Position numbers and translations under genes: made by a program. A stretch of 64,000 nt of DNA from Acetatifactor sp. Lineage in GTDB: Bacteria > Bacillota > Clostridia > Lachnospirales > Lachnospiraceae. Below the pieces are notes generated by a model that searched no databases, was not told the origin of the DNA, and was given only the letters and a program-made list of their open reading frames with translations. Location of the stretch: positions 186,001 through 250,000 of the forward strand of contig JAILLF010000010.1 in the NCBI GenBank assembly GCA_024693365.1. Direction: 5' to 3'. Shown one piece after another: positions 41,746 to 49,844 of this stretch. Each line of letters opens with the position of its first letter. The first letter of the stretch is position 1.

Positions 41746-43786
41746 CAGAATTCGCGTCGCCGGTGCAAAGATGCGCCTTTAACCTTGCGTGTTCCGGATG
41801 CTCTAACGCAGGATCCCTTTTGATCAAGTCTTCCACCATTTCCGAGGTCAATTTTAGCAACTCTGCATCAGCATATACGTCACCGATCCTGAAGGCAAAC
41901 TCACCGCTTTGCCTGATGCCAAATAAGTCTCCCGGACCACGGAGTTTTAGATCCTCGGAAGCGATAAAAAAGCCATCGTTTGAAGCATTCAGGATCTCAA
42001 GTCTTTTCATCGTTTCCTTGGATTCATTAGTGCTGATAAAGATGCAATAACTCTGCGCCTCTCCCCTGCCGACACGTCCTCTGAGCTGATGAAGCTGTGC
42101 AAGACCGAATCTTTCCGCATTTTCTACCATCATGACCGTCGCATTCGGAACGTTAATGCCTACTTCGATCACGGTCGTCGACACCAGAACGTCTATGTTT
42201 TTTGAAGCGAAATCTTCCATGATGCGGTTTTTGTCAGCTGGTTTCATCTTGCCGTGAAGATATTCCACGACAACGCTGGGCGGTAATGCGGCCCTTAGTT
42301 TATCAGCGTAATCTACGACGTTTTCGGCATCATCCAGTTCGCCCTCCTCAACCTGAGGACAGATTACGTAAGCCTGATGCCCCTGGGATATCTGATTAGC
42401 AATAAATTCATAGGCTTTGGGACGAAAATGCGTGTTTACGACACAATTTTTTATGGGCAGTCTTCCCACCGGCATGTCTTTGATCAATGAGATCTGGAGA
42501 TCTCCATACAATATGATCGCCAAGGTTCTCGGGATCGGCGTTGCGCTCATGACAAGCACGTGAGGCTGCAATCCCTTCCCGGCAAAGGTTTCCCTCTGAC
42601 GGACACCAAATCTGTGCTGCTCGTCCGTAACGACTAACGCGAGTTTGTGATAGGTAACTTTCTCCTGAATCAGCGCATGTGTGCCAATGATCAGATTGGC
42701 TTCCCCTGACGCAATCTTTTCGTATTGCAATTTCTTTTCCTTGGCTGTCATGGAACCAACTAACAATACGGGCTTAAAGGCAAGTCCATATTTCTCCGCG
42801 TCTTTTTTTACGTTTTCATAATGTTGCACCGCAAGAACTTCCGTCGGAGCCATGAGCGCGCCCTGATAACCGTTTGCAACAGTCATTAAAAGCGCCAAAA
42901 ATGCAACAATGGTCTTACCTGAACCAACGTCGCCTTGGATCAGACGGTTCATGCACCGTGGTCCTTCCAAGTCCTGCCTGATCTCCTGCCACGCCTGTTT
43001 TTGGCCTTTGGTCAGACGAAAAGGTAATGCATCAACGTATCTGACGGTATCTGCCGTCTCGATCATGGGCCATTCATTGGGAATGGTTGCAGCATCGTCC
43101 TTGTTCTTTCGAAGCTGAAGCAAAAAGGTAAAGAACTCTTCGAAGACCAGTCTTCTTCTTGCAAGCAAGGCAGATTCCTCTTCCTGAGGAAAATGAATCT
43201 CATACAATGCAGGCTCCGCTTCCGGGATGGCAGCTTCCAAAAGAAAGTCCTCCGGAAGCCACTCTTCCTCAAACGCATAGTCCTTCCAAATGGTTTTAAG
43301 TGCCTTTTGGATGGCTTGATTGGTCAGTCCCTTTGTCAGAGAATAACGCGGCATCAGCATGCCGGAAATCTTATGATATTCTTCCGAAGAATAAAATTTT
43401 GGCTGTTCCATGAAAAAGGATGGCCCCTTTGTCTGAACCGTTCCGCGAAAAACAAAGACCATTCCCGGCTTAAAAAGCTTGGTCAAAAAAGGCATGTTAA
43501 AGAACGTAAATCCGATCGATCCCGTATCATCGGCGGCATTTACGGTAAGGATTGTCAGGCGGCTGGTCTTCCTTGCGGACGGACTATTCAAGATTCTGCA
43601 GGTTACGGCTGCCGTTTCCCCCGGAATCAGTTCCCGGATCTTCTTAGGAGCTTCATATCGCTCATATCCCTTAGGATAATAATGCATCAGATCCCCAACC
43701 GTAAACAAACCAAGCTTTTGATAAAGCTTTAAGCTTTTTTCGCCAATGCCCTTCACTTCTAAAAGCGACGAATCTGATTTATACAC
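41726..43786 (-). CDS. recG: ATP-dependent DNA helicase RecG
   Basis: About 686 residues. I use the GTG start giving MYKSDSSLLEVKGIGEKSLK, because GGAGG is 7 bp upstream; an upstream ATG would add 22 poorly fitting residues. The wedge/OB region is followed by helicase motifs: GDVGSGKTIVA, DEQHRFGVRQR, VMSATPIPRTLA and LHQLRGRVGRGEAQSYC. It remodels stalled forks. It is downstream of the DAK2-type gene. Confidence 0.93.
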   Translation of the reverse strand: MYKSDSSLLEVKGIGEKSLKLYQKLGLFTVGDLMHYYPKGYERYEAPKKIRELIPGETAAVTCRILNSPSARKTSRLTILTVNAADDTGSIGFTFFNMPFLTKLFKPGMVFVFRGTVQTKGPSFFMEQPKFYSSEEYHKISGMLMPRYSLTKGLTNQAIQKALKTIWKDYAFEEEWLPEDFLLEAAIPEAEPALYEIHFPQEEESALLARRRLVFEEFFTFLLQLRKNKDDAATIPNEWPMIETADTVRYVDALPFRLTKGQKQAWQEIRQDLEGPRCMNRLIQGDVGSGKTIVAFLALLMTVANGYQGALMAPTEVLAVQHYENVKKDAEKYGLAFKPVLLVGSMTAKEKKLQYEKIASGEANLIIGTHALIQEKVTYHKLALVVTDEQHRFGVRQRETFAGKGLQPHVLVMSATPIPRTLAIILYGDLQISLIKDMPVGRLPIKNCVVNTHFRPKAYEFIANQISQGHQAYVICPQVEEGELDDAENVVDYADKLRAALPPSVVVEYLHGKMKPADKNRIMEDFASKNIDVLVSTTVIEVGINVPNATVMMVENAERFGLAQLHQLRGRVGRGEAQSYCIFISTNESKETMKRLEILNASNDGFFIASEDLKLRGPGDLFGIRQSGEFAFRIGDVYADAELLKLTSEMVEDLIKRDPALEHPEHARLKAHLCTGDANSVDFRTI

Positions 43787-43872
43787 TGTTCTGCCTCCGC
43801 CTTGATAGAAAAACAGGGGCGTTCCTGCTCTTGCAAAATCGCCCCTTTTCACTCAATAACACAAAATAAACT

Positions 43873-45549
43873 TTATTCGACGGATACCAAATAATAATAG
43901 ATTGGCTGTCCGCCATTTTGAAGCTCCACGTCGAGGTTCGGATACGCATCCGCAATCTTCTCACGGATCTTCTCGGCATCTTCCTCCGTAACGTCACTTC
44001 CGTAGTATACGCTGATCAGTTCGGAATCCGAACCAACCATCGCTGCGACCGTATTCAGCACAACCTCCGTCAGATCCGTACCGTTTGCCAGAATGCCATT
44101 GTCGCCGACGCCCATGTAATCATCCTTCTTGATCTCCTTGTCGTCGATCACGGTATCCCTTACGGCGTAAGTGATTTGACCCGTCTTCACCTTTCCGATT
44201 TCGCTGATCATCATTTCTTCATTCTCATCAACGGAAGACCCATCCATGTAATTGATTACGGCCGTGATGCCCTGAGGAATCGTCTTGGTCGGAATCACGA
44301 GAAGGTTCTTGTCAGTCATGAGCTCTGCAGCCTGTCTGGCGGCAAGAATGATGTTCTTATTGTTCGGAAGCACAAATACGTTCTCGGCATTGACCTTTTC
44401 AACGGCGTCAAGAATGTCTGCCGTACTGGGATTCATGGTCTGTCCGCCCTCGATCACGTAATCAACGCCAATGCTCTTGAAGATTTCGCTTAAGCCTTCA
44501 CCGGCAGAAATGGCAATGAATCCAACCTTCTTGGGAGGCTCGGCAGGCTTCTCGGTCACGGCCGCAGCCTGGATTTCAGCTTTCTCAGCTGCCTTCCTCA
44601 GCTTCTCCTCCTGCTCAAGGCGCATGTTGTCAATCTTCAGATTTGTCAGTTGTCCGAACTTTAAGCCCTTTTGGATGGCAAGTCCGGGATCATTGGTATG
44701 TACGTGGATCTTTACGGTCTCACCGTCACATACGCAAACAATGGAATCGCCGATGGATTCGAGATATGCCTTGAAATCCATTTCCGTTTTTACGTTGAAG
44801 TTTTTATTTAACAGAATAACGTATTCCGTGCAATAACCATACTTTACGTCAACTTCAACAAGATTTTCCTGGTTCGTTGCAGGCTTTTCATCGGAACTCT
44901 CCGCAGGAATGTTAAAGTCAACCTCTTTGCCAAGGAGAGCGTCATAAGCACCGGAAAGGACCTCGATCAGTCCCTGTCCGCCGGAATCAACTACTCCTGC
45001 CTGCTTCAAAACGGGCAACAGCTCGGGAGTCTGACTTAGCACGTACTTACCGTGCTCCAGAATCTTTCCTGCAAAATCTTCCAAATCGGTAATGCCTTCA
45101 TTGGAAAGCTCCTTCGCCTTGTCTGCAATGCCCTTGGCTACCGTAAGGATCGTACCTTCCTTTGGCTTCATCACGGCCTTGTATGCCGTTTCCACAGCTT
45201 TTTCAAAGCCTTCCGTAAGCACGCTCACGTTTAAGCTTTCATAGGTTTTGATCACCTTAGTGAATCCGCGGAACAACTGGGATAGGATAACACCGGAATT
45301 ACCGCGTGCGCCTCTTAAGGACCCGCTGGAAATGGCCTTACACAACGCCTCCATGGAAGGATTTTCACCGAGCTCGTTTACTTCCTTCGCTGCAGACATA
45401 ATGGTCATGGTCATGTTGGTTCCCGTATCTCCGTCAGGAACGGGAAATACGTTCAACTCATTAATATATTCCTTCTTGCTCTCTAAGTTCTTAGAACCTG
45501 CCAAAAATAACTTAGCAAGCAATTTGGCATCGATTACTTGGTAAGACAC
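43873..45549 (-). CDS. DAK2/DegV-linked kinase subunit, FakA-like (YloV)
   Basis: 558 residues with a GTG start 9 bp after AAGGAGG. The N-terminal DAK2 domain has NVFPVPDGDTGTNMTMTIMS and ARGNSGVILSQLFRGF. The C-terminal domain (DUF1949/DegV-like) has VVDSGGQGLIEVLSGAYDAL and GEGLSEIFKSIG. It phosphorylates acyl groups with a DegV-type partner, and degV lies 2 kb away. It follows the Asp23-type gene, the conserved Firmicutes order Asp23-YloV-RecG. Confidence 0.9.
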   Translation of the reverse strand: MSYQVIDAKLLAKLFLAGSKNLESKKEYINELNVFPVPDGDTGTNMTMTIMSAAKEVNELGENPSMEALCKAISSGSLRGARGNSGVILSQLFRGFTKVIKTYESLNVSVLTEGFEKAVETAYKAVMKPKEGTILTVAKGIADKAKELSNEGITDLEDFAGKILEHGKYVLSQTPELLPVLKQAGVVDSGGQGLIEVLSGAYDALLGKEVDFNIPAESSDEKPATNQENLVEVDVKYGYCTEYVILLNKNFNVKTEMDFKAYLESIGDSIVCVCDGETVKIHVHTNDPGLAIQKGLKFGQLTNLKIDNMRLEQEEKLRKAAEKAEIQAAAVTEKPAEPPKKVGFIAISAGEGLSEIFKSIGVDYVIEGGQTMNPSTADILDAVEKVNAENVFVLPNNKNIILAARQAAELMTDKNLLVIPTKTIPQGITAVINYMDGSSVDENEEMMISEIGKVKTGQITYAVRDTVIDDKEIKKDDYMGVGDNGILANGTDLTEVVLNTVAAMVGSDSELISVYYGSDVTEEDAEKIREKIADAYPNLDVELQNGGQPIYYYLVSVE

Positions 45550-45562
45550 AACAAAATCCTCC

Positions 45563-45925
45563 TTAATCAATCACTCTAACACCTTCAACGTAGATGTTGA
45601 TTTTTTCCACTTCCAAACCCGTAAACTCTTCGACCTTGTATTTTACGTTGCCGATCAGATTGTCAGCAACTGCAACAATACTAACGCCATAAGCCACGAT
45701 CACGTGGAAATCCAGGACCAACTTTTGATTGTTGCCTACCGTCACGGTAATTCCCCTGCTGAGATTATCCGGTTTTAAGATGCGTGCGATTCCGTCGCGT
45801 ACGTTTGCAACGGTCATTCCAACGATGCCAAAGCATTCAACTGCAACGCTTCCGGCATACTGTGCGATCACTTCGTTATTTATGGAAATGCTTCCCATAT
45901 GAGTATCGATCGAAGAACCCTTCAT
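45563..45925 (-). CDS. Asp23/Gls24 family envelope stress protein
   Basis: 120 residues from the ATG giving MKGSSIDTHMGSISINNEVI. Asp23/Gls24 features are present: VIAQYAGSVAVECFGIVGMT and LDFHVIVAYGVSIVAVADNL. It probably forms a membrane-associated scaffold for lipid or envelope stress. It is 13 bp upstream of the FakA-like gene, as in many Firmicutes. Confidence 0.9.
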   Translation of the reverse strand: MKGSSIDTHMGSISINNEVIAQYAGSVAVECFGIVGMTVANVRDGIARILKPDNLSRGITVTVGNNQKLVLDFHVIVAYGVSIVAVADNLIGNVKYKVEEFTGLEVEKINIYVEGVRVID

Positions 45926-46074
45926 AAACACACCATACCTTTCTGTCTCTTTTTGCGCGCGTCCGTATTTAAACACAGATACGCACTATCTATAACAATA
46001 TAACGTCTTTCATGGAAAAAATAAAGTTTTATTTGGAAATTTATTGTTTTTTATAAAAAAAAGAATTTTTCTAC

Positions 46075-46103
46075 TTGCTTTTCTTAAGCGTATCTGTTAT
46101 TAT
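46075..46103 (+). promoter_or_regulatory. Promoter of rpmB
   Basis: Plus strand: TTGCTT, 17 bp, TATTAT. It lies about 58 bp upstream of the rpmB start and predicts a leader of roughly 50 nt. Confidence 0.7.
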
Positions 46104-46160
46104 AACAATGTTGTGAAATTTTGCAGCAGGAAAGATCGGTATCAGACGGGAGGTGTCAAG

Positions 46161-46346
46161 ATGGCTAAGTGTGATATTTGTGGCAAGGGAGTACATTTCG
46201 GTAATAACGTAAGCCACTCTCATAGAAGAAGCAACGCAATTTGGAATTCTAACGTAAAGAGCGTTAAGTGCAAGGTTGACGGCGGCGCTAAAAAGCTTCA
46301 CGTCTGCACCCGTTGCTTACGCTCCGGAGCCGTAGAGAGAGCTTAA
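46161..46346 (+). CDS. rpmB: 50S ribosomal protein L28, C+ (zinc) form
   Basis: 61 residues from the ATG after GGAGGTG; the longer ORF is an artefact. Sequence MAKCDICGKGVHFGNNVSHS and KKLHVCTRCLRSGAVERA contains two CxxC pairs, so this is the zinc-ribbon form. It has its own promoter and terminator as a single gene, typical in Clostridia. Confidence 0.97.
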   Translation: MAKCDICGKGVHFGNNVSHSHRRSNAIWNSNVKSVKCKVDGGAKKLHVCTRCLRSGAVERA

Positions 46347-46364
46347 TAGAATCAAATCAAAAAG

Positions 46365-46398
46365 AAACGGGTTGGAGTCATCTCCTACCCGCTTTTTT
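46365..46398. terminator. Bidirectional terminator of rpmB and the 46-residue gene
   Basis: CGGGTTGGAG / CTCCTACCCG with one mismatch (46368-46391). T-runs are on both sides (CTTTTTT on plus; TTTCTTTTT on minus). It separates convergent rpmB and the small minus-strand gene. Confidence 0.85.
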
Positions 46399-46450
46399 AT
46401 TGTCTAAACAGCTTTTTTATTGTTTAAACGGCTTTTTTATTGCCTAAAAT
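46391..46450 (+). repeat. Three tandem 20-bp units with T-tracts
   Basis: Units at 46391, 46411 and 46431 of the form GCTTTTTTATTGTYTAAACR, last unit diverged at its end. They continue directly from the terminator T-run of rpmB. Confidence 0.85.
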
Positions 46451-46481
46451 TGCCAGAAATAAAGCGTACTTTCGCGTCAAG

Positions 46482-46622
46482 TCATGAATCTGTGATACAA
46501 AAATATCCCGCAATGCCCAAAACGGCCATGATCAGAAAACTTGCCAGCCTGTCTCTGATCAGTAATCCCAAAAACATGCCAAATACGATACAAAAAATGC
46601 CAACGCCTGCAATTTTTCTCAT
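46482..46622 (-). CDS. Small hydrophobic membrane protein (46 residues)
   Basis: A short ORF read directly from the minus strand: MRKIAGVGIFCIVFGMFLGL, then a basic turn LIRDRLASF and LIMAVLGIAGYFCITDS. Two membrane helices separated by a charged turn are evident. It is 67 bp downstream of gerW and ends before the bidirectional terminator. A TATAAT lies at 46653-46658. The ribosome site is weak. No known family can be named; small two-helix proteins of this type are common in Lachnospiraceae (from memory). Start and expression remain uncertain. Confidence 0.55.
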   Translation of the reverse strand: MRKIAGVGIFCIVFGMFLGLLIRDRLASFLIMAVLGIAGYFCITDS

Positions 46623-46689
46623 CCGGCATACCACTTAAGTAATCCTTAAGACATTATATGCCGCGTTGCAAGCCGTTGGCACTTGTTTT

Positions 46690-47103
46690 TTAGTCTTCCT
46701 TGGGAAATGCGGCGTCAAGGGCTTCCTCGTCCGAAACTTCCGCATTATCCTTTTCTTTCTTCTTGTCCAGGAACTTATCTACCATGTCGGGAACCATGTC
46801 AAGCACCTTCGTAACGGTATCCTGATTCTTAACGTTTACAAGCTTCACGGTACCGTCTTGAATCACGATCACTGCGCTGGGCGTCATCTTTCCGCCAATT
46901 CCGCCGGCACCGGAACCGCTTCCCTTTTGATTATTGTTTCCGGAACCCGCACCTACGCCAAAGGTCACGTCCACCAATGGAAGAATAATGGTATCTCCGA
47001 TCTTCGTAGCCTCGCCTACAACCGTTTTCGTGGAAAGCACGGTATTCATTCCCTTTAACAAAGATTCTACAACTCCCTGAAACTGATTTTCACTGCCTGC
47101 CAT
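46690..47103 (-). CDS. GerW/YtfJ family sporulation protein
   Basis: 137 residues. Family features: SLLKGMNTVLSTKTVVGEAT, the IILPLVDVTFGVGAGSG region, a Gly/Ser/Asn stretch and TPSAVIVIQDGTVKLVNVKN. In Bacillus YtfJ is a forespore protein affecting germination. It is just downstream of the DUF2953 gene, 35 bp apart, a typical pair. Confidence 0.9.
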   Translation of the reverse strand: MAGSENQFQGVVESLLKGMNTVLSTKTVVGEATKIGDTIILPLVDVTFGVGAGSGNNNQKGSGSGAGGIGGKMTPSAVIVIQDGTVKLVNVKNQDTVTKVLDMVPDMVDKFLDKKKEKDNAEVSDEEALDAAFPKED

Positions 47104-47138
47104 AAGTCATTCCTCCGTTCCGTGCCCTTGCACGCTTT

Positions 47139-48134
47139 TTAACTTTCTTTATTTCGATTCATTTTCCTGCGTCTTTTTCTCTTTTTTCCCTTGCGGGATT
47201 TTTTCAATTCCTGAGCCTTCTCAGGATGTTTTCTTAGGTCTATCTTCTGACGAAGTGTCCTAAACCGCTTATCGAAGAAGATCCTCAGTGCGTCGATCAA
47301 TAAAGTGATCACCATGAATCTTCCCTTGATCAGGACGTCCGCTTCCAAGACCTTTCTCTCAAAATCCGGCGTAACTTCCAAGGAAAACCGCTTAGGATAC
47401 ATGGTTTTTAATACGCAATAAACACCGTATGCGTATCCCGTGACGTCAGGAGATGCCGCTCCAAAAAGAAGTCTTCCGCGGATTTTCTTTGGTAATAAAT
47501 TCTTTAGAACGTGTAATACCCTTGCCAACGCATCCTTCACAAACGGCTGCGTGTCTTTTTCTTCCCATAAGGCTTTATAAAACTTCACGTCATCCAGGAT
47601 CTTTTGGATTTTTTCTTTTTTCCCGGCTTTTTCGGATTCTTTTTCTTCCTTTGATTCTTTTACTTTCGGGGGCTTTTTTGACTTCTTCTTTTCTTCTTGT
47701 AAATCCGATTCGTTATTATCGTCCTCAGGTTCGTTCACTTCCACGGAAGCTTCAGTCTGATGATTCTCAGATCTCTCTAGCTCATCCTTTGCTTCTTCTG
47801 ATTTACCCACCTCAGCTAAAGCTTCTTTGCTTTCTTCCGTCTCTTTTCCTGGCTTTCCTTTTTTTCCGGATGCTTCTGGTTTTTCGCCGGATTCCTTCTC
47901 TTCCTTTCCCATTAACGTGAAAAAGGCAAGCTTTAAAATCGGCCTTGCCGGCTCAGGATAGTCAAACCGAAAACGGATCAATCCAAAGAACCAAGATACC
48001 TTCGCATTAATCGATTTCCCTTCGGCATCGATCTTGCCTTTTACGCGATAGCATATTGGCAAAAACAAAATCAAAAGCAGAAGGATCAGGATAAACAATA
48101 AGATTCCCAAAAGAATCTTTCCCACTATTGCCAT
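47139..48134 (-). CDS. DUF2953 membrane protein
   Basis: 331 residues from the ATG with AAAGGAG upstream. It has an N-terminal membrane helix (LLGILLFILILLLLILFLPI), a charged Lys/Glu-rich middle (residues ~85-180), then a DUF2953 domain (RGRLLFGAASPDVTGYAYGV and VLEADVLIKGRFMVITLLID). The C-terminus is strongly basic. DUF2953 genes stand next to gerW/ytfJ in sporulating Firmicutes, suggesting a sporulation link. It overlaps the upstream gene by 10 bp. Confidence 0.85.
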   Translation of the reverse strand: MAIVGKILLGILLFILILLLLILFLPICYRVKGKIDAEGKSINAKVSWFFGLIRFRFDYPEPARPILKLAFFTLMGKEEKESGEKPEASGKKGKPGKETEESKEALAEVGKSEEAKDELERSENHQTEASVEVNEPEDDNNESDLQEEKKKSKKPPKVKESKEEKESEKAGKKEKIQKILDDVKFYKALWEEKDTQPFVKDALARVLHVLKNLLPKKIRGRLLFGAASPDVTGYAYGVYCVLKTMYPKRFSLEVTPDFERKVLEADVLIKGRFMVITLLIDALRIFFDKRFRTLRQKIDLRKHPEKAQELKKSRKGKKRKRRRKMNRNKES

Positions 48135-48502
48135 TCCAAAAACTCCTTTAACCTGCAATCTTTGCGGATGGCCATGCAATCCTCCGTGATCTTCAGAACC
48201 AATGCAACAGCATCCGCATGATCATTGGCAATTCCTACGACCTTCACGGAATGATCACCGTAATAGGGCTGAACAAAGTATCTTGAAGAAAGAATTTCAA
48301 TCTGATCAGAATCATTTTCAGGCAAAAGTAAAAGAAACACGTTGGAAAGCAACGGTTTAGAGCATATTTTCTCCTTTAGTTTCTCCAAATCGTCCGGATG
48401 CATCCCCTCGCCATAATACAATCTTGGGGAAAACTCCAATGCTCTTTTCTTCTTGACGCGAAAGATGTCTCTAACCTTCAAGTCTGTGATTACCCCATGC
48501 AT
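48125..48502 (-). CDS. Hypothetical protein
   Basis: 125 residues; no recognised family. The N-terminus VITDLKVRDIFRVKKKRALE is basic, followed by alternating hydrophobic segments (PLLSNVFLLLLPE, VKVVGIANDHADAVALVLKI) suggesting an alpha/beta fold. It overlaps the NUDIX gene by 32 bp and the DUF2953 gene by 10 bp. This wedged position supports a real gene in a compact operon. Function unknown. Confidence 0.65.
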   Translation of the reverse strand: MHGVITDLKVRDIFRVKKKRALEFSPRLYYGEGMHPDDLEKLKEKICSKPLLSNVFLLLLPENDSDQIEILSSRYFVQPYYGDHSVKVVGIANDHADAVALVLKITEDCMAIRKDCRLKEFLEWQ

Positions 48503-48926
48503 TATTTTTCTTTAATTCCTGATATTCAGCGTATGCTTTTTCAAGAATCTGCTTCTCATTGGAAAATTTCAGCAGATGATACGCCTCATGATACTTGTAA
48601 AAACCGGAATCCATGAAGTATTCTTCCTTTTGCGGCTTGCTGTAATAGCTGTCAGCCATCATCAGATACCAATGGACTTCCTTTTCCACAACGTCCTCCG
48701 GAACCGTGAACGAATACTCGCTTTTCCCAATGTACTTAACGATCTCCGCCTTGGCACCGGATTCTTCCAAAACCTCACGAAGGGCAGTCTGCGGAAACTC
48801 TTCACCCTCTTCAACGGTTCCCTTAGGGAGAACCCAACCTTCATACTTATTCCTTACGTTCTTATACAGCAGTAGAATCTTTCCGCGAAATATAACGACC
48901 CCGCCACAGCTTGTTGCTTCAATCAT
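48471..48926 (-). CDS. NUDIX hydrolase
   Basis: 151 residues from the ATG after AGGAGGG. The Nudix box runs from GTVEEGEEFPQTALREVLEE with SG following, complete with the REVLEE glutamates. The upstream VIFRGKILLLYKNVRNKYEG fits the AP4A/diadenosine or general NUDIX group. Substrate is unknown. A promoter lies at 48966-48994. Confidence 0.9.
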   Translation of the reverse strand: MIEATSCGGVVIFRGKILLLYKNVRNKYEGWVLPKGTVEEGEEFPQTALREVLEESGAKAEIVKYIGKSEYSFTVPEDVVEKEVHWYLMMADSYYSKPQKEEYFMDSGFYKYHEAYHLLKFSNEKQILEKAYAEYQELKKNNAWGNHRLEG

Positions 48927-48965
48927 CGCAATCCCTCCTGTCGGCGTGAAACACAACCTATGTCT

Positions 48966-48994
48966 AGTATAGTCCAAAACCACGTTCTATGCAA
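48966..48994 (-). promoter_or_regulatory. Promoter of the NUDIX-DUF2953-gerW run
   Basis: Minus strand: TTGCAT, 17 bp, TATACT; about 40 bp before the NUDIX start. Confidence 0.7.
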
Positions 48995-49001
48995 GTGATT
49001 T

Positions 49002-49844
49002 TCATTGTACGCCGCGCTTTTCATGTCCCGTGGTATATTCTGCGTAAGGCGGCTCCAAATCTCTTGTATCAGCCTGCAGAAAGAACGTAAGAACCCTTTC
49101 CGTATGCGTACGGTCTTCGACGGTAAACTGTAATCTAAAGCACGTTTTATCCTGATATTTATCCAATTCCTTATGCAGTGAAAGAGGAAGACAATTGTAA
49201 ATCACGTTATGGCAATGCCGGCAAACCAATCTTACCGGAAAGCTTTTGTCCATGCGGTCCAAAAGAACTACCTGTTGCTCTTTCTGATTTCCCTTTCTGC
49301 ATCGATCCGTCGTCTTTGCAACGCAATTGGCCGTAACCATCATGGGAATCCGTCCATAGATGATCTTATCCCAGATAATCGGAAGCTTTAACAGGTCTCT
49401 TTGCTCAGCACCTTTTAATTCCAGGGGAAGGCACCCTCCCGACAAGATGCCGCCTAATGCCTTTACCGAATGCGAATTCCAAAGATACAGATTATGATCT
49501 CCATAGACTTTTATGTTCTTTTCTGCGTAATAACCAAGGCCTTCCATGCTTCCGGTAAGCACTCCGGCAAACAATTCGTGCTTTGCCATAAGTGCATCAA
49601 CCTCCTGAAAATAACTCTCTTCCTTTGAGCGAAGGATTTCAGGCAAGGCCAGGATCCATTCCGTCCATGGCATTTTTCCAGAAAGATTCTCACAAATCCG
49701 CAATGCTTCCGCGTCATCTAATAATAAGTCACTGCTTACGTATGCCCGGATCACTTTTGAAGTGAAAGCATTTGGCAATGCGGCAAATGCCTTCAGATGA
49801 TCCGGCTTTAAAAACGATACGGAGAATCTGCGTTCATCATTCAT
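49002..49844 (-). CDS. U32-type protein, C-terminal half as a separate gene
   Basis: 280 residues. It carries the C-terminal features of U32 proteins: a late four-Cys region (MVTANCVAKTTDRCRKG, then VRLVCRHCHNVIYNC) and the ending PYAEYTTGHEKRGV. It overlaps the N-terminal U32 gene by 8 bp and starts behind a perfect GGAGGTGATCC ribosome site, so the split is deliberate and not a frameshift. In many relatives both parts are one polypeptide. Probable partner in tRNA or rRNA modification of the TrhP/RlhA kind (inference). Confidence 0.85.
   Translation of the reverse strand: MNDERRFSVSFLKPDHLKAFAALPNAFTSKVIRAYVSSDLLLDDAEALRICENLSGKMPWTEWILALPEILRSKEESYFQEVDALMAKHELFAGVLTGSMEGLGYYAEKNIKVYGDHNLYLWNSHSVKALGGILSGGCLPLELKGAEQRDLLKLPIIWDKIIYGRIPMMVTANCVAKTTDRCRKGNQKEQQVVLLDRMDKSFPVRLVCRHCHNVIYNCLPLSLHKELDKYQDKTCFRLQFTVEDRTHTERVLTFFLQADTRDLEPPYAEYTTGHEKRGVQ

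Noticed and set aside
46420..46638. Plus-strand 72-residue ORF after rpmB
   Set aside because: Starts in the T-tract repeats, no ribosome site, antisense to the more convincing 46-residue gene.
49837..49844. Frameshift in the U32 gene
   Set aside because: The second frame has its own near-perfect ribosome site and start, so the split looks genuine.
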